Source of the DNA: a virus
IMG/VR virus record: IMGVR_UViG_3300033183_000554
Span: 1 to 48,547 of that record
Reading direction: 5' to 3' (one strand)
Length of the DNA stretch: 48,547 nucleotides
A model generated the notes under the pieces. The model searched no databases, had not been told where the DNA came from, and was given only the letters and a program-made list of their open reading frames with translations. Below, in pieces: positions 9,269 through 18,083 of the stretch; position 1 is the first letter of the stretch, and every line of letters starts with the position of its first letter. Made by a program: the position numbers and the translations under genes.

Positions 9269-9943
9269 TCAAGGCACCGGGATCGCCTCGCGGGCGCTCT
9301 GGAGCGTCTCAATGAGGGCGTCGAGCGGCTCGAGCGCCTCATCGAGCGGTCGACCCGCGAGGTCAGAGAGCTCAGGGAGCTCAGGCCCACCGATCATGCC
9401 AAGGAAGAGGTTCAGTAACCCGATGAGCTTCCCGAGGGAGGCGAGGCCCTTCCCCACGTTCGCCGCCTCTCGCTCAATGTTGTGTTGTGCGCACTGGGTG
9501 ATCGCCATGAGCCCCGCGTCCTCTAGCTCTGTAGCGCGGTCGATCGCTCCAGTGATCTGCGCTGTTTGCTGTTGGAGGTGTAGGAGCTGGCTGCGCACTT
9601 GGCGAAGGGTGTCAATCACGAGGTCAATCGCCCCGAGGATGGTGTAAGGGAGCGAGAGCTGAGGGATGAGCTTGAGGAGCGCGTTGACCTTCTCCGCGAG
9701 CTCAGGAATACAAGCGGCGAGGATGGTCGGGTCGGGTGGAGGTCCAATGACCTCAGGGATCGCCTTGATGCAGTTAAAGAGCGCCACCACTGTGTCTACG
9801 ATGTTAAAGAGCGGCACGAGCGGCGCGAGCGCAGGCTGGAGCTGCTCAAGCAGGTTGATTGACTCCATGCTGACGCCCCCCGGCAGCGTGATGCTGATCG
9901 GGTCCGGTAGCTCTGGTATCTCGATGCAGATCGGTAAGCTCAT
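9269..9943 (-). CDS. Hypothetical baseplate protein, helical
   Basis: The 224-residue protein has a Pro-rich N-terminus and a long, mostly helical hydrophobic body with Leu heptads (LLKLIPQLSLPYTIL, LLNLFLGMIGG). It has no signal peptide. It is the first gene after promoter copy B, with GAGGAG before ATG 9943. I do not recognise the family. Position between spike and gp25-like genes suggests a baseplate or hub component. Confidence 0.6.
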   Translation of the reverse strand: MSLPICIEIPELPDPISITLPGGVSMESINLLEQLQPALAPLVPLFNIVDTVVALFNCIKAIPEVIGPPPDPTILAACIPELAEKVNALLKLIPQLSLPYTILGAIDLVIDTLRQVRSQLLHLQQQTAQITGAIDRATELEDAGLMAITQCAQHNIEREAANVGKGLASLGKLIGLLNLFLGMIGGPELPELSDLAGRPLDEALEPLDALIETLQSAREAIPVP

Positions 9944-9979
9944 CACACAGGCTCCTCGAGTGGGTAGGGGGCTGTGTGG

Positions 9980-10008
9980 GTAGAGCTAGGAGGAGATGGG
10001 AGTGGGAC
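9980..10008 (-). promoter_or_regulatory. Phage promoter motif copy B
   Basis: GTCCCA-N17-CTCTAC on the minus strand, 37 bp upstream of ATG 9943. It lies in the short gap between the spike gene and the baseplate gene unit. Same geometry as the other six copies. Confidence 0.7.
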
Positions 10009-10024
10009 GGGATATATTCCTCAT

Positions 10025-10606
10025 TCAAATCCCCTCACCCACCGGCCGAACCACTCGTCCACCAATCGTCACCTGAAGCCCCTCAATGCTCACAGCGCCC
10101 GCAGAGCGGAGGGTGAGGGCGGTGGTGGCCTCAAGGGTCACGGTGTTCTCTTCGGCGTCGAACAACAGATGATCACCCGTCTTCTTGTTCGTCAGCCTTA
10201 AACGGCGCGCGCCGAGAGACTCGTTGAGCTCGATACGGAAGGTGGGCGTCGCCCAGACGCGGTTATCGGGGGGATCGAGTTGGGCCTCCTCGGGGACCTC
10301 GCTCTCGCCGGCGGGCCTCCCCCACTGCGCAGAGAGGTAATACGGCGCATCCACGTCCCCCTGATTGAAGAACAGCGCCACCTCAGCGCCCACCTCAGGG
10401 ACCGCGAACAGCCCAACGTCCTTGGCGCCGCCCCCCGCGGTCCCGAGGGGCCACGCCCACGCGCTGTGGGGCTCCAGCACGCCGGGGACACACACCCGCA
10501 CCCGACCGAGCTGATCAGGGTCGCGGCGGTGGGTCACATACCCCACATACATGCCAAACAGGCGTGCGTCTTGGGCGCGGTTGTCATCGTCAAAAGTTGG
10601 GTACAT
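10025..10606 (-). CDS. Baseplate assembly / spike protein, gpV (gp5 OB-fold)
   Basis: The 193-residue protein starts with an OB-fold: [25 protein letters not shown], then [28 protein letters not shown]. This is the gpV/gp5/VgrG core. A short beta-repeat region follows ([24 protein letters not shown]) that would form the trimeric needle. It ends in a short strand, without a toxin or lysozyme domain. It is the membrane-piercing spike beneath the hub. Confidence 0.9.
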   Translation of the reverse strand: MYPTFDDDNRAQDARLFGMYVGYVTHRRDPDQLGRVRVCVPGVLEPHSAWAWPLGTAGGGAKDVGLFAVPEVGAEVALFFNQGDVDAPYYLSAQWGRPAGESEVPEEAQLDPPDNRVWATPTFRIELNESLGARRLRLTNKKTGDHLLFDAEENTVTLEATTALTLRSAGAVSIEGLQVTIGGRVVRPVGEGI

Positions 10607-10622
10607 AATGCTCCTTAAGCGC

Positions 10623-11843
10623 TCAGCGGCGTCGATATTCGATCTGTGTGCTCCCCGTCTCGGGGTCTACCACCTCGACCTCAGTCAAGACCTCAGGGCT
10701 AGCGACCTCGCTCTGGTTTGGATCACCGGCTTGCGCTTGAGCGAGCTGGCGGGCGCGTCGGCCGCTGCCGTCGCGGGTGAGCTTGAGATCGCAGGTGTAG
10801 CCGGAGGATGAGAGGACGTGCTTAACGTCGGTCACGTAATATTTGCCTGAGAGCAGGCCTGAGATCCCGCGCACCTCGACGACGCTCTTGGCGCGGAGCG
10901 TTGGGTCGCCGACAACGCGCATAGAGAGCTTGATCGTGGCGCGCTCGGCGCGACGGAAGCGCGACTGCGCCTCTCGGCTCGCCCGCTCGCTTGTGGTGGC
11001 GGTGGTGGGCGCGACGGAGGCGGTCGCGTTGCGGGACTCTAAGGTCGTGACGCCCGTCTCAGGGTCGACGACCTCAATCACCTCGGCGAGCGTCTCGCGG
11101 GTGGCCGTGCTGTTGTTGGCGCTCTGCTCAATGGTGCTTCGAGTCAGCGGATCACGACCTCGGACCGTCACCCGACCCACGCGGCGGCTCAGCTCACTCT
11201 CGACGTTGATCGAGAGGACGTCTCCACGGTGAGGGTCAGCGTACCACGTGAAGACGTGGGTTGGAGCGGCGCTCTGGCGTCGCTCATGGAAGTGAAAGCC
11301 GCCGTCATCGACATAAAACTCAAACCCTTCACGATTCGCGAGCCGACGCATCAAACGGGCGTCGGTCTCCGCGGCTTGGTTGATCACATCAAAGAGCACG
11401 AAGGTGTCATCGACGTCTAAGAAGCTCCCCTCAAAGCCATGCTCCTGAGCGACGGCGCGGGCTACGTCGGCGCGAGTCACCCCCTCAAAGACGCGGGTCT
11501 TGACCTCGCGATCCATGAGGACGCTCGTGGCGCGGCCCTCGACGGTGAGCGTCGAGAAGCCCTTGAGCTTGCGCACCACCACGCGCCGAGGCGGCGCCAT
11601 GTGACCCGGATAACCCCAGCTCACCTCTAGCGTCGAGCCTCCAGCGAGCTCGGCTCGCTCGAAGAGGGAGAGGTCGAAGTTATCGAGGAGGAGCGAGGCT
11701 TGATCGACCCTCCGCTCGGAGTCCTCAAAGGTGAACGAGATGAGCCGATCGCTTAGGTTGAGCGGCTCGCCGCCTTGAGCGCGCTCATCAGAGAGGAGGG
11801 TGAGGCGCACCCCTGGGGCGCTCCGGTCGATCAGCGAGCTCAT
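10623..11843 (-). CDS. Tail hub protein, phage late control gene D-like
   Basis: The 406-residue protein resembles gpD / gp27 hub proteins. It has an N-terminal beta domain ([37 protein letters not shown]), then [21 protein letters not shown], then [22 protein letters not shown]. The C-terminal third has a family-like close ([32 protein letters not shown]). The sequence (V)VDPETG appears twice, at about 255 and at the C-terminus, in disordered spacers. The protein forms the trimeric adaptor between tube and spike. Confidence 0.9.
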   Translation of the reverse strand: MSSLIDRSAPGVRLTLLSDERAQGGEPLNLSDRLISFTFEDSERRVDQASLLLDNFDLSLFERAELAGGSTLEVSWGYPGHMAPPRRVVVRKLKGFSTLTVEGRATSVLMDREVKTRVFEGVTRADVARAVAQEHGFEGSFLDVDDTFVLFDVINQAAETDARLMRRLANREGFEFYVDDGGFHFHERRQSAAPTHVFTWYADPHRGDVLSINVESELSRRVGRVTVRGRDPLTRSTIEQSANNSTATRETLAEVIEVVDPETGVTTLESRNATASVAPTTATTSERASREAQSRFRRAERATIKLSMRVVGDPTLRAKSVVEVRGISGLLSGKYYVTDVKHVLSSSGYTCDLKLTRDGSGRRARQLAQAQAGDPNQSEVASPEVLTEVEVVDPETGSTQIEYRRR

Positions 11844-12172
11844 GAGCGCCTCCGCCGCTCGGAGAGGATGACGTCGGTGAGCGCTCGAGTGGAGGGGATA
11901 TAGAGCAGACGCCCCGGCTCAAGCGTGAGCGTAGGGTCGATGATCGGGTCGGGCTGGAAGTCAGCGATCACCCACCACAAGCCACAAGCGCGGGGGAGCG
12001 GAGCGAAGTAGTGACCGGCGAGGGACCAGAGCGTGTCGCCTTGCATCACCAGGTGGCGACGAGCGTCGGTGAGCGCCCTAAAGCTGTACGGTTCACGCTC
12101 ACTCAGGAACCGCGCGCCTCCCTCGCTCAGACCGAGCGTGAAGGTGTGACGGGAGCTTGGCTTAGGGGGCAT
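11840..12172 (-). CDS. LysM-domain tail protein (gpX-like)
   Basis: The 110-residue protein has a LysM-type segment: HLVMQGDTLWSLAGHYF, then WWVIADFQPDPIIDPTLTLEPGRLLYIP. Such proteins sit between hub and tube in contractile tails and eCIS. The GDTLWSLA core and PGRLLYIP end are typical. It overlaps the hub gene by ATGA, so they are coupled. Confidence 0.85.
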   Translation of the reverse strand: MPPKPSSRHTFTLGLSEGGARFLSEREPYSFRALTDARRHLVMQGDTLWSLAGHYFAPLPRACGLWWVIADFQPDPIIDPTLTLEPGRLLYIPSTRALTDVILSERRRRS

Positions 12173-12175
12173 TGC

Positions 12176-12676
12176 TTAGACCTCCCCTCGCAGCGCCTCG
12201 GAGGTGACGCGCACGTCTAAGATCTCCTCAAAGCTGACCGTCGCCGAGTAGATCAGGGCGCTCCCATCCAAGCCAAACTGTCGATAATGGAACTCCACGC
12301 TCGTCAAGACTGCCTCTACCGTGAGCGTTCTTGGCCAGATGAGCAAGGCCCTCGGGGGAGCGGTCGCGGCCACCCCCTCGGTGAGCGCTCTTGGGACTGT
12401 GAGGGCGCGCAAAAAGGCGCGGAAGTCCATAATGTCAACGTCCCCCGGCTGCTCAGCCGCGAAGGTGCGGTCGAGATAGAACTCAACTCCGCTGAGCGCG
12501 CGGTTACCTGTGCCTTGATATTGGAGCACTTGGTGAGAGAGCCCTGGCACCGCGAGCCGCGACCAGTTGACCTGCACCCTCTCAGCGAGCTGAGTGGGGT
12601 TAAACAGGCACTCGATCGACTCTCCGGTGGCGACGTTGACGAGGGCGCAGCGAGGGGGGCGGCTGTCGAAATTCAA
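12176..12676 (-). CDS. CIS tube-initiator-like protein
   Basis: The 166-residue protein shows the pattern of the contractile-injection tube-protein family: [38 protein letters not shown], then VEFYLDRTF and a C-terminal [28 protein letters not shown]. The start is TTG at 12676, supported by a well-placed GGAG 6 nt upstream. It would cap the tube at the baseplate end. It lies just before the LysM and hub genes, the same order as in eCIS clusters. Confidence 0.8.
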   Translation of the reverse strand: MNFDSRPPRCALVNVATGESIECLFNPTQLAERVQVNWSRLAVPGLSHQVLQYQGTGNRALSGVEFYLDRTFAAEQPGDVDIMDFRAFLRALTVPRALTEGVAATAPPRALLIWPRTLTVEAVLTSVEFHYRQFGLDGSALIYSATVSFEEILDVRVTSEALRGEV

Positions 12677-12704
12677 GGTGTGCTCCTACGGTAAGATGAA
12701 GCTG

Positions 12705-15431
12705 TCAGTACGAGGGGAGGGGAGCGAAGGAGCGCCCCGCGTTGTCTCGGTGCGCGTTGTGGGTCGCCCGCGCGATCGTCTCTCCATCGACCTGGACGTT
12801 GACCTGAAAGGGAGGCGCTTGCTCTTGCTCGCGGGCGCGCTCTTGGGCGAGCCTGGTGAGCCCAGACCTGAGCTGGGTGAGCTCAGCGGCGCGGGCGAGG
12901 GAGTCTGAGCGCGCGGGCATGGCGGCGCCTGCGTCATCGGCACGACTTGAGCGCTCGGGGGTGACGCTCAGCGCGGCAAAGGAGCCTGTTGCGCTGAGCT
13001 CAGTGGAGAGGGGCTGTCGGCTGAGCCGCGCTAGGCGCTCGGGGAGCAAAGAGCTTGGGACCTTACGCAGCAGCTTGATCACCGTGTCAGTAATGCTGTC
13101 AAAGACCGCCTTCACCGCTCGCCCTACCTTATGAAAGACCTCAACCACCGGCTGCAAGAAGCCTCTCACCGCGCTGAGCGCCCCGCTGATGGCGCTCGGG
13201 ATCGTCTCCGTGAACCAGAGGTAGATCGCGCCCGCGACCTCACCGATCCAAGCCCCAGCGCTCACGAAGCCGACTCTCACGAAGCGCACCCCATCTACCA
13301 CGAGGCTGAGCACCTTAATCAACCCCGCGAAGGCGAGCGTGATCACCGTGAGGGCTCCGCCGAGCACCTGCCCGAGAAAATCACCGAGCGAGCGCCACAC
13401 GCTCACGGACTGACTCACCGCGGTGGCGCTCTCGTCACTGGTCCCGATAAGCCCACGCCAAGCGACGCGCAGCTGCTCGATCGTGTCGCCGACCGCAGAG
13501 AAGGCGGGACGCAGGTAATCGAGCGTAGCGCGAAAGCCCCGCGAGAGCCCCGCGCTCACCCGCGCCCCGATCATGAGGAGCCGAGTGAGCCACCTCACGA
13601 CCGTGGAGAGCGCCGCGCCCACGATCGCGCCAAAGCTCTTGAATTCAGCAGAGGGGGTCACCCCCACCCCACCCATCAGCTCACCAAACAGCCCGGCGAG
13701 CTCCTCTTGAAGCGAGCCGAAGGCGCTCGTGAGCTCATCAAACACAGGTCGCGCCTCTTCGATCGAGCGCGTGAAGCCATCTTTAAAGCCCTCCCAGAGC
13801 TGCCCGAGGCGGTAGATGACCTGCCACGTCGAGATCAAGAAGCGCCTCAGCCCCATGTGCTCCGCTCGGCTCAGCTCCTCACGCACCGCCCCGCTCAAGC
13901 CCCCCTGCTTAAAGAGCTGAGTGAGCCCTCCAAAGAACAGGCTCACGCCCTCCCCCACCCGCCGCGCGAGGTCTCCAAGCCCGCCAAGGTTGCTCTTTAA
14001 GGCCACGACAAAGCCCGCGACCGCGAGGCCGAGCGCCGACATCATGAGGACAGCTGGTAAGAGCGTGGCGATCAACCCACCTAAAGTCAGCCCGAGCGCC
14101 TGGAGGCCAACAGCGAGGAGCGCGAGGGTAGCCTTCGCCGCGATCACCCCCCCCACTAAGGCTAAGAAGGCGCCTACGCTCACCATCAGCCCCGCGAACA
14201 GGCGTTTAAGGGGCGCAGGGATCACTTGGAAGGCTCTGAGCAGGGCGTTGAGCGCCTCGACCACAAACCTCACGAGAGGCTTAAACACCGCGGCGAAGGG
14301 CTCACCTAAGACGACCGCGAAGGTCTGGAGCGTGCCTTGTAAGAGCGTCTTCTGGCCGGCGAAGGTGTCGAGGAGCGTGTCACGGAAGCCCTGCGCGGTC
14401 CCTTCAGCGCTCGACATCTCGTGTCGGAGGGCCTCGATCGCCTCTGCGCCCTGGAGCGTGACCTGTCGGCCGTCGCGCATGGTGGTGAACGAGGCGTTGA
14501 GGACCGCGTTAAAGGCTAGCAGCCCGCGCGCTCCAAAGGCGGCCGCCACGCGTCGGTTGCGCTCCTCGTCTGTCATGCTCCGCGTCGCGTCAGCGAAGTC
14601 CACCATCACGTCCACTACTGAGCGCATCTTCCCGCTCTGTTGATCAAAGAGCTGCACACCAGCGCCCAAGATCGCTTGCTGAGCGCGGCTGTCAGACCCT
14701 AAGCGGCGCACGGACTCACGGAAGGCGGTCGAGGAGGATGAGGCGTCGATGTTTCGATTGCGGAGCAGGCCCATCGTGATGAGCACATCATCGAGGCTCT
14801 GTCCAAACACTGAGCCCGCCGCGGCGGCCTTGGCGAGCCCCGTCTGAAAGTCTCTGGTCTGGAAGTTCGTGAGCTGAGTGACGCGCAGGAGCTTGTCGGT
14901 GACGCCCGCCGCCTCGTCGGCAGCGAGCCCATAAGCGTTCAGCGTCCCCACCACCGCCTCCGCAGACTGCGCGACCCCAAGCTGACCGAGTGAGCCCGCC
15001 GCGAGGTCCAAGACAGGGATCAGGGTGCGGGTCGCCTGCGCTGCGGTCTGCCCAGCGGTCGCCAATGACTGTAAGCCCGCCACCGCCTCCTCGGGTGAGA
15101 ACTGCGTCTCAATCCCCGCCGAGATCGCCGCCTCACGCAGCTGATTGAGCTGTTCGGTTGTGGCGCGGGTCACAGCGCCTACCGACGCGACCCCTTGCTC
15201 AAAGCGCCCCGCGGCGTGAGCGAGCGACAAGCCCCCCGCCACCACCGCCGCGCCCGCAGTGAAGGTCGCGAGCCCCACGCCGAGCTCTTTAAAGGCCGAC
15301 GACATGCGCGCTGTCCCCGCCGACACCCGCTCATCGAGGCTCGAGAAGCGCCGCTCTAGCTGGGTGAGCTTGGCCGAGGCGAGGTCACGCGCGGTGAAGA
15401 CGAACCCGAGGCCGAGGTTGTTAAGCGCCAT
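12705..15431 (-). CDS. Tail tape measure protein
   Basis: This 908-residue protein has the TP901-type tape-measure core near residues 100-260 ([59 protein letters not shown]). Several hydrophobic helices follow (about 400-480, [20 protein letters not shown] and [20 protein letters not shown]). The C-terminus is charged and helical. It sets tail length and is ejected ahead of DNA. Its length implies a tail of roughly 130 nm by the usual 0.15 nm per residue rule, an estimate only. It follows the frameshifted chaperone gene, as expected. Confidence 0.92.
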   Translation of the reverse strand: MALNNLGLGFVFTARDLASAKLTQLERRFSSLDERVSAGTARMSSAFKELGVGLATFTAGAAVVAGGLSLAHAAGRFEQGVASVGAVTRATTEQLNQLREAAISAGIETQFSPEEAVAGLQSLATAGQTAAQATRTLIPVLDLAAGSLGQLGVAQSAEAVVGTLNAYGLAADEAAGVTDKLLRVTQLTNFQTRDFQTGLAKAAAAGSVFGQSLDDVLITMGLLRNRNIDASSSSTAFRESVRRLGSDSRAQQAILGAGVQLFDQQSGKMRSVVDVMVDFADATRSMTDEERNRRVAAAFGARGLLAFNAVLNASFTTMRDGRQVTLQGAEAIEALRHEMSSAEGTAQGFRDTLLDTFAGQKTLLQGTLQTFAVVLGEPFAAVFKPLVRFVVEALNALLRAFQVIPAPLKRLFAGLMVSVGAFLALVGGVIAAKATLALLAVGLQALGLTLGGLIATLLPAVLMMSALGLAVAGFVVALKSNLGGLGDLARRVGEGVSLFFGGLTQLFKQGGLSGAVREELSRAEHMGLRRFLISTWQVIYRLGQLWEGFKDGFTRSIEEARPVFDELTSAFGSLQEELAGLFGELMGGVGVTPSAEFKSFGAIVGAALSTVVRWLTRLLMIGARVSAGLSRGFRATLDYLRPAFSAVGDTIEQLRVAWRGLIGTSDESATAVSQSVSVWRSLGDFLGQVLGGALTVITLAFAGLIKVLSLVVDGVRFVRVGFVSAGAWIGEVAGAIYLWFTETIPSAISGALSAVRGFLQPVVEVFHKVGRAVKAVFDSITDTVIKLLRKVPSSLLPERLARLSRQPLSTELSATGSFAALSVTPERSSRADDAGAAMPARSDSLARAAELTQLRSGLTRLAQERAREQEQAPPFQVNVQVDGETIARATHNAHRDNAGRSFAPLPSY

Positions 15432-15437
15432 GTTGTC

Positions 15438-15734
15438 TCACCGCCCTTTGCTCGCTTTCTCGATCTCGCGCGCCTCACGCGCTCGCTGCTGTCCGATTCG
15501 CTCCAAGAGCCAGTCGCGGTCGCGGGTGCTGAGCTCTAGAGCCTCGGAGAGGCTCACGTTGAGCCCTGAGCCGCCGTGCTGTCGCCAGCAGAGCTGAAAC
15601 AGCCCCTCCCGCCACTGCTCAAGCGCTAGCTGAGGGAGGAGCTGGCGCGCGCCCGACGTCGGCTCGCCCTGCTCTTCCCCGGCAAGAAGAAACCCTGATC
15701 GAAAGGGAGCTCCACCTCCTGAACTGTGAAGCAC
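15438..15734 (-). CDS. Frameshift extension of the tail assembly chaperone
   Basis: This reading frame overlaps the end of the chaperone gene in the -1 frame. It has no convincing RBS of its own. The useful part begins at 15689, where the GGGTTTC slippery site lets ribosomes enter it. The fused protein would then read [14 protein letters not shown] and continue for 83 residues to EIEKASKGR. It is helical and charged, as in G-GT extensions. By family knowledge the extended form binds tape measure and tube protein during tail assembly. It ends 6 bp before the tape-measure gene begins. Confidence 0.75.
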   Translation of the reverse strand: MLHSSGGGAPFRSGFLLAGEEQGEPTSGARQLLPQLALEQWREGLFQLCWRQHGGSGLNVSLSEALELSTRDRDWLLERIGQQRAREAREIEKASKGR

Positions 15735-16399
15735 TCAGGGCACTCCACCTCAAGGGCGGTGTCGACACCGCAGTCCACGCGGTCAAACTCATCGACGAGG
15801 TGATCCGCGTCCCGCAAGCTCAGCTCCTCCAAGTAGCGCCGCTTCTCTTTGGGCGAGACCCCCTCGATCTCTACAACGCGCTGCCCAAGCATCGCGGAGA
15901 GCAGCCGGTCCCCCGCGCTCCGCCTCAGCTGAGGGAGCTTGCGCTCGTCAGCGCCGGTAAAGAGCTTGAACCATACCTTGGCGCCCGCGTCGGGGAGGGT
16001 GGTCTCAAATCGGTTACCGCCGCTAAAGCGATCGAGGCTCTCAGGGCTTAGGGTCCTCACCGGTAGCTCATTGAGGTCCAGCTCCCACTCAAAGCGCGCT
16101 CGGCAGCTCACGTTCTGGCAGCCAACGCTAAAGGCATACTCTGGTCCATAGGTGAGCGCTCGGAGCTGGAGCAGCGCATAGAAGCGGTCACCTTGTAAGA
16201 CGCGCCCCCAGTCGATTTCCTGTCCCCCGAAGTCATAGGGCCCTGTCTCCAAGGTCTGCTCCCAACAAGCGCTCAAGAGCGCGTCGAGCTGCCCTCCGCT
16301 CTTCGCGAGCCTTCGGTCAGCCAACACGCGCTCCTCTCGGACCTTCATGCCTCGGAGGACGCCAGTGAGCCCCGAGGGGCAGGTGATGGTGTGGGTCAT
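15626..16399 (-). CDS. Tail assembly chaperone with zinc-ribbon-like cysteines
   Basis: The 257-residue protein begins [21 protein letters not shown]. It holds two Cys pairs, in [15 protein letters not shown] and [13 protein letters not shown], that could form a zinc ribbon. This resembles T4 gp26-like or zinc-binding chaperones of myophage tails. It is directly upstream of the tape measure. The last ~20 residues ([15 protein letters not shown]) are of low complexity, as expected for a product whose biologically relevant alternative is a frameshift near codon 236. It is the first gene after promoter copy C and has GGGAG before its ATG. Confidence 0.75.
   Translation of the reverse strand: MTHTITCPSGLTGVLRGMKVREERVLADRRLAKSGGQLDALLSACWEQTLETGPYDFGGQEIDWGRVLQGDRFYALLQLRALTYGPEYAFSVGCQNVSCRARFEWELDLNELPVRTLSPESLDRFSGGNRFETTLPDAGAKVWFKLFTGADERKLPQLRRSAGDRLLSAMLGQRVVEIEGVSPKEKRRYLEELSLRDADHLVDEFDRVDCGVDTALEVECPECFTVQEVELPFDQGFFLPGKSRASRRRARASSSLS
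15689..15695 (-). other. Programmed -1 ribosomal frameshift site GGGTTTC
   Basis: In the chaperone frame the codons are CAG GGT TTC, giving the canonical X-XXY-YYZ heptamer G-GGT-TTC at codons 235-237. A -1 slip enters the open downstream frame. About 25 nt further on, CCGACGTCGG is a self-complementary stretch that could form a stimulatory stem. The predicted fused protein has 320 residues. Confidence 0.75.
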
Positions 16400-16458
16400 G
16401 GTCTACTCCCGGGGTCAAGGTACGCTTTGGGCGCTCTGTAGGAGAGGGCTCTGTGGGA

Positions 16459-16487
16459 GTAGAGCTTAATCAGGGGTTGAGCGGGAC
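16459..16487 (-). promoter_or_regulatory. Phage promoter motif copy C
   Basis: GTCCCG-N17-CTCTAC on the minus strand (one change in the -35-like hexamer), 60 bp upstream of the tail chaperone ATG. It sits immediately at the left border of the cargo island and restarts tail transcription after it. Confidence 0.65.
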
Positions 16488-16653
16488 ACCATCAGGCTAA
16501 GTGCAGTCATTTGCATACCTTAACCTCCTCATCCCACTTGCGAGCCAAGTGATCCCTCTGTTAAACATCGCAAAGCGTCTCAACACGACACAGCTCGCGA
16601 GTCATACGCGTGCGCGTCGCGTGAGGCACCTCCTAAGATAGGATCGGTCACTT

Positions 16654-18015
16654 ATGAGCGTACACACCCCACGACACCCTCGCCTCGCGCTGCTCACCGC
16701 CTCAGCGCTCCTTAGCCTCGCCGCTTGTGAAGCCCCCAAGCCAGGCGCGGGCCCAGTCTTGAGCATAGAGCCCGCGAGCCTCGTGATCGCGCTCCCGACT
16801 GAGGGCGACTACCAAGAGGGGAGCGTGGTGCTCCGCAACGTAGGGAGCGCCGATGTGCTGATCACCGAGCTTGAGCTCACCGAGGAGGACGACACGATGG
16901 AGTTGACGCTGCTCGACGCTGATGATTGGCAGAGCCGCGTGACCCTTCGCCCAGATGAGAGCCGTGAGCTGAGGGTGGGCTGGCGCCTGCTCGACGCCCA
17001 AGCCGACCGTGGCCAGATCACGCTCACCAGCAACGACGGGGAGCGGGTGATTGAGATCACCACCGAGGACCCAGACGCCGACGTGCTGGTCCAGACGACG
17101 CCTGAGCTCGAGTCGGGCGCCACCGGGGACATGGTGGTCTTAGACCAAGCGGTCGGGGGCGCGTGGCAGCGCGCTGAGGTCACCTTCGTGAGCATCGGCC
17201 ACGCCCCGCTCCGCTTCGACTCGCTCTGCCTTGTCGACGGGGACGGCGCCTGTGTCGAGGACGCCTCCCCCTTCCAGCTCTGTGACGGCGCCGGGGCGAG
17301 CCCAAGCGACTGCGCCCCCATCGCCGACCTCCGCTCACTCCCCAACGCCGGGAGCCTCACGGTGAGCGTCCTCTTTAGCCCTGAGCGCTCGATGAGCCGG
17401 GTGGCCGTGACCCGCCTGCGCGCCCTCACCAACGCCACCCAGACGCCCGACGTCACCGTCACCTTCAACGGCATGCGCTGCGTCCGCGACGAGCTCAACA
17501 CCCTCTGCGGGGCCTGTGGCAACGGTGAGGTCGACGCCGAGCTTGGTGAGACCTGCGACCCTGGCGAGGCGCTCAGCACCGAGGAGTGCGCCTCAAACTG
17601 CCGTGTCCCCGACCCCGAGCCGTCTGACCGCGATGAGGACGGGGTGATCGACGATGAGGACAACTGCCCCGACACGCCTAACGTCGACCAGGCCGACTGT
17701 AACGGCAACATGATCGGCGACGCCTGTGATGAGGCCGAGTGCGGCCCCGACCGCGACATGGACACGGTGATCGACGCCCAAGACAACTGCCCCGACACCC
17801 CCAACGCCGACCAGCTCGACACCGACGGCGACGGCGCGGGTGACGTCTGTGACCCCAACCCCAACGCGCCCCAGCACGTGCTCACCCGCCAGCGCTTCAC
17901 CCACACCGGCGGGGTCTCCACCGGCATGCGCTACCGCCTCCGTGGCACGCTCAACACTGGCACCCACCTCTCGAGCAGCTCACGCAACGTCCTGCGTGGC
18001 AACTTGATGCCTTAA
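16654..18015 (+). CDS. Secreted lipoprotein with thrombospondin type-3 repeats
   Basis: The 453-residue protein has a lipoprotein signal (LALLTASALLSLAAC, lipid Cys at residue 25). An Ig-like domain follows, of the choice-of-anchor/ASH kind (SVVLRNVGSADVLITELEL). Then comes a DUF4215-like Cys motif (CGNGEVDAELGETCDPG). Next are two thrombospondin type-3 calcium-binding repeats (DRDEDGVIDDEDNCPDTPN and DAQDNCPDTPNADQLDTDGD). The C-terminus is short and Ser/Arg-rich. This architecture is common in outer-membrane lipoproteins of Myxococcota/Bradymonadota and not in virions. It lies 68 bp before the collagen-like gene on the same strand, so the two probably form an operon. I see only a weak RBS. 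Confidence 0.85.
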   Translation: MSVHTPRHPRLALLTASALLSLAACEAPKPGAGPVLSIEPASLVIALPTEGDYQEGSVVLRNVGSADVLITELELTEEDDTMELTLLDADDWQSRVTLRPDESRELRVGWRLLDAQADRGQITLTSNDGERVIEITTEDPDADVLVQTTPELESGATGDMVVLDQAVGGAWQRAEVTFVSIGHAPLRFDSLCLVDGDGACVEDASPFQLCDGAGASPSDCAPIADLRSLPNAGSLTVSVLFSPERSMSRVAVTRLRALTNATQTPDVTVTFNGMRCVRDELNTLCGACGNGEVDAELGETCDPGEALSTEECASNCRVPDPEPSDRDEDGVIDDEDNCPDTPNVDQADCNGNMIGDACDEAECGPDRDMDTVIDAQDNCPDTPNADQLDTDGDGAGDVCDPNPNAPQHVLTRQRFTHTGGVSTGMRYRLRGTLNTGTHLSSSSRNVLRGNLMP

Positions 18016-18083
18016 CCTATCTTAACTTCTAGTTTATTTAGCGTTCACCTCACCTTGACCCTCACCTCACAGGAGCCGCTCAC

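Noticed and set aside
16809-17927. Long antisense frame opposite the lipoprotein gene
   Set aside because: It mirrors the codon periodicity of the GC-rich real gene; the + strand frame has a signal peptide, lipobox and known repeats.
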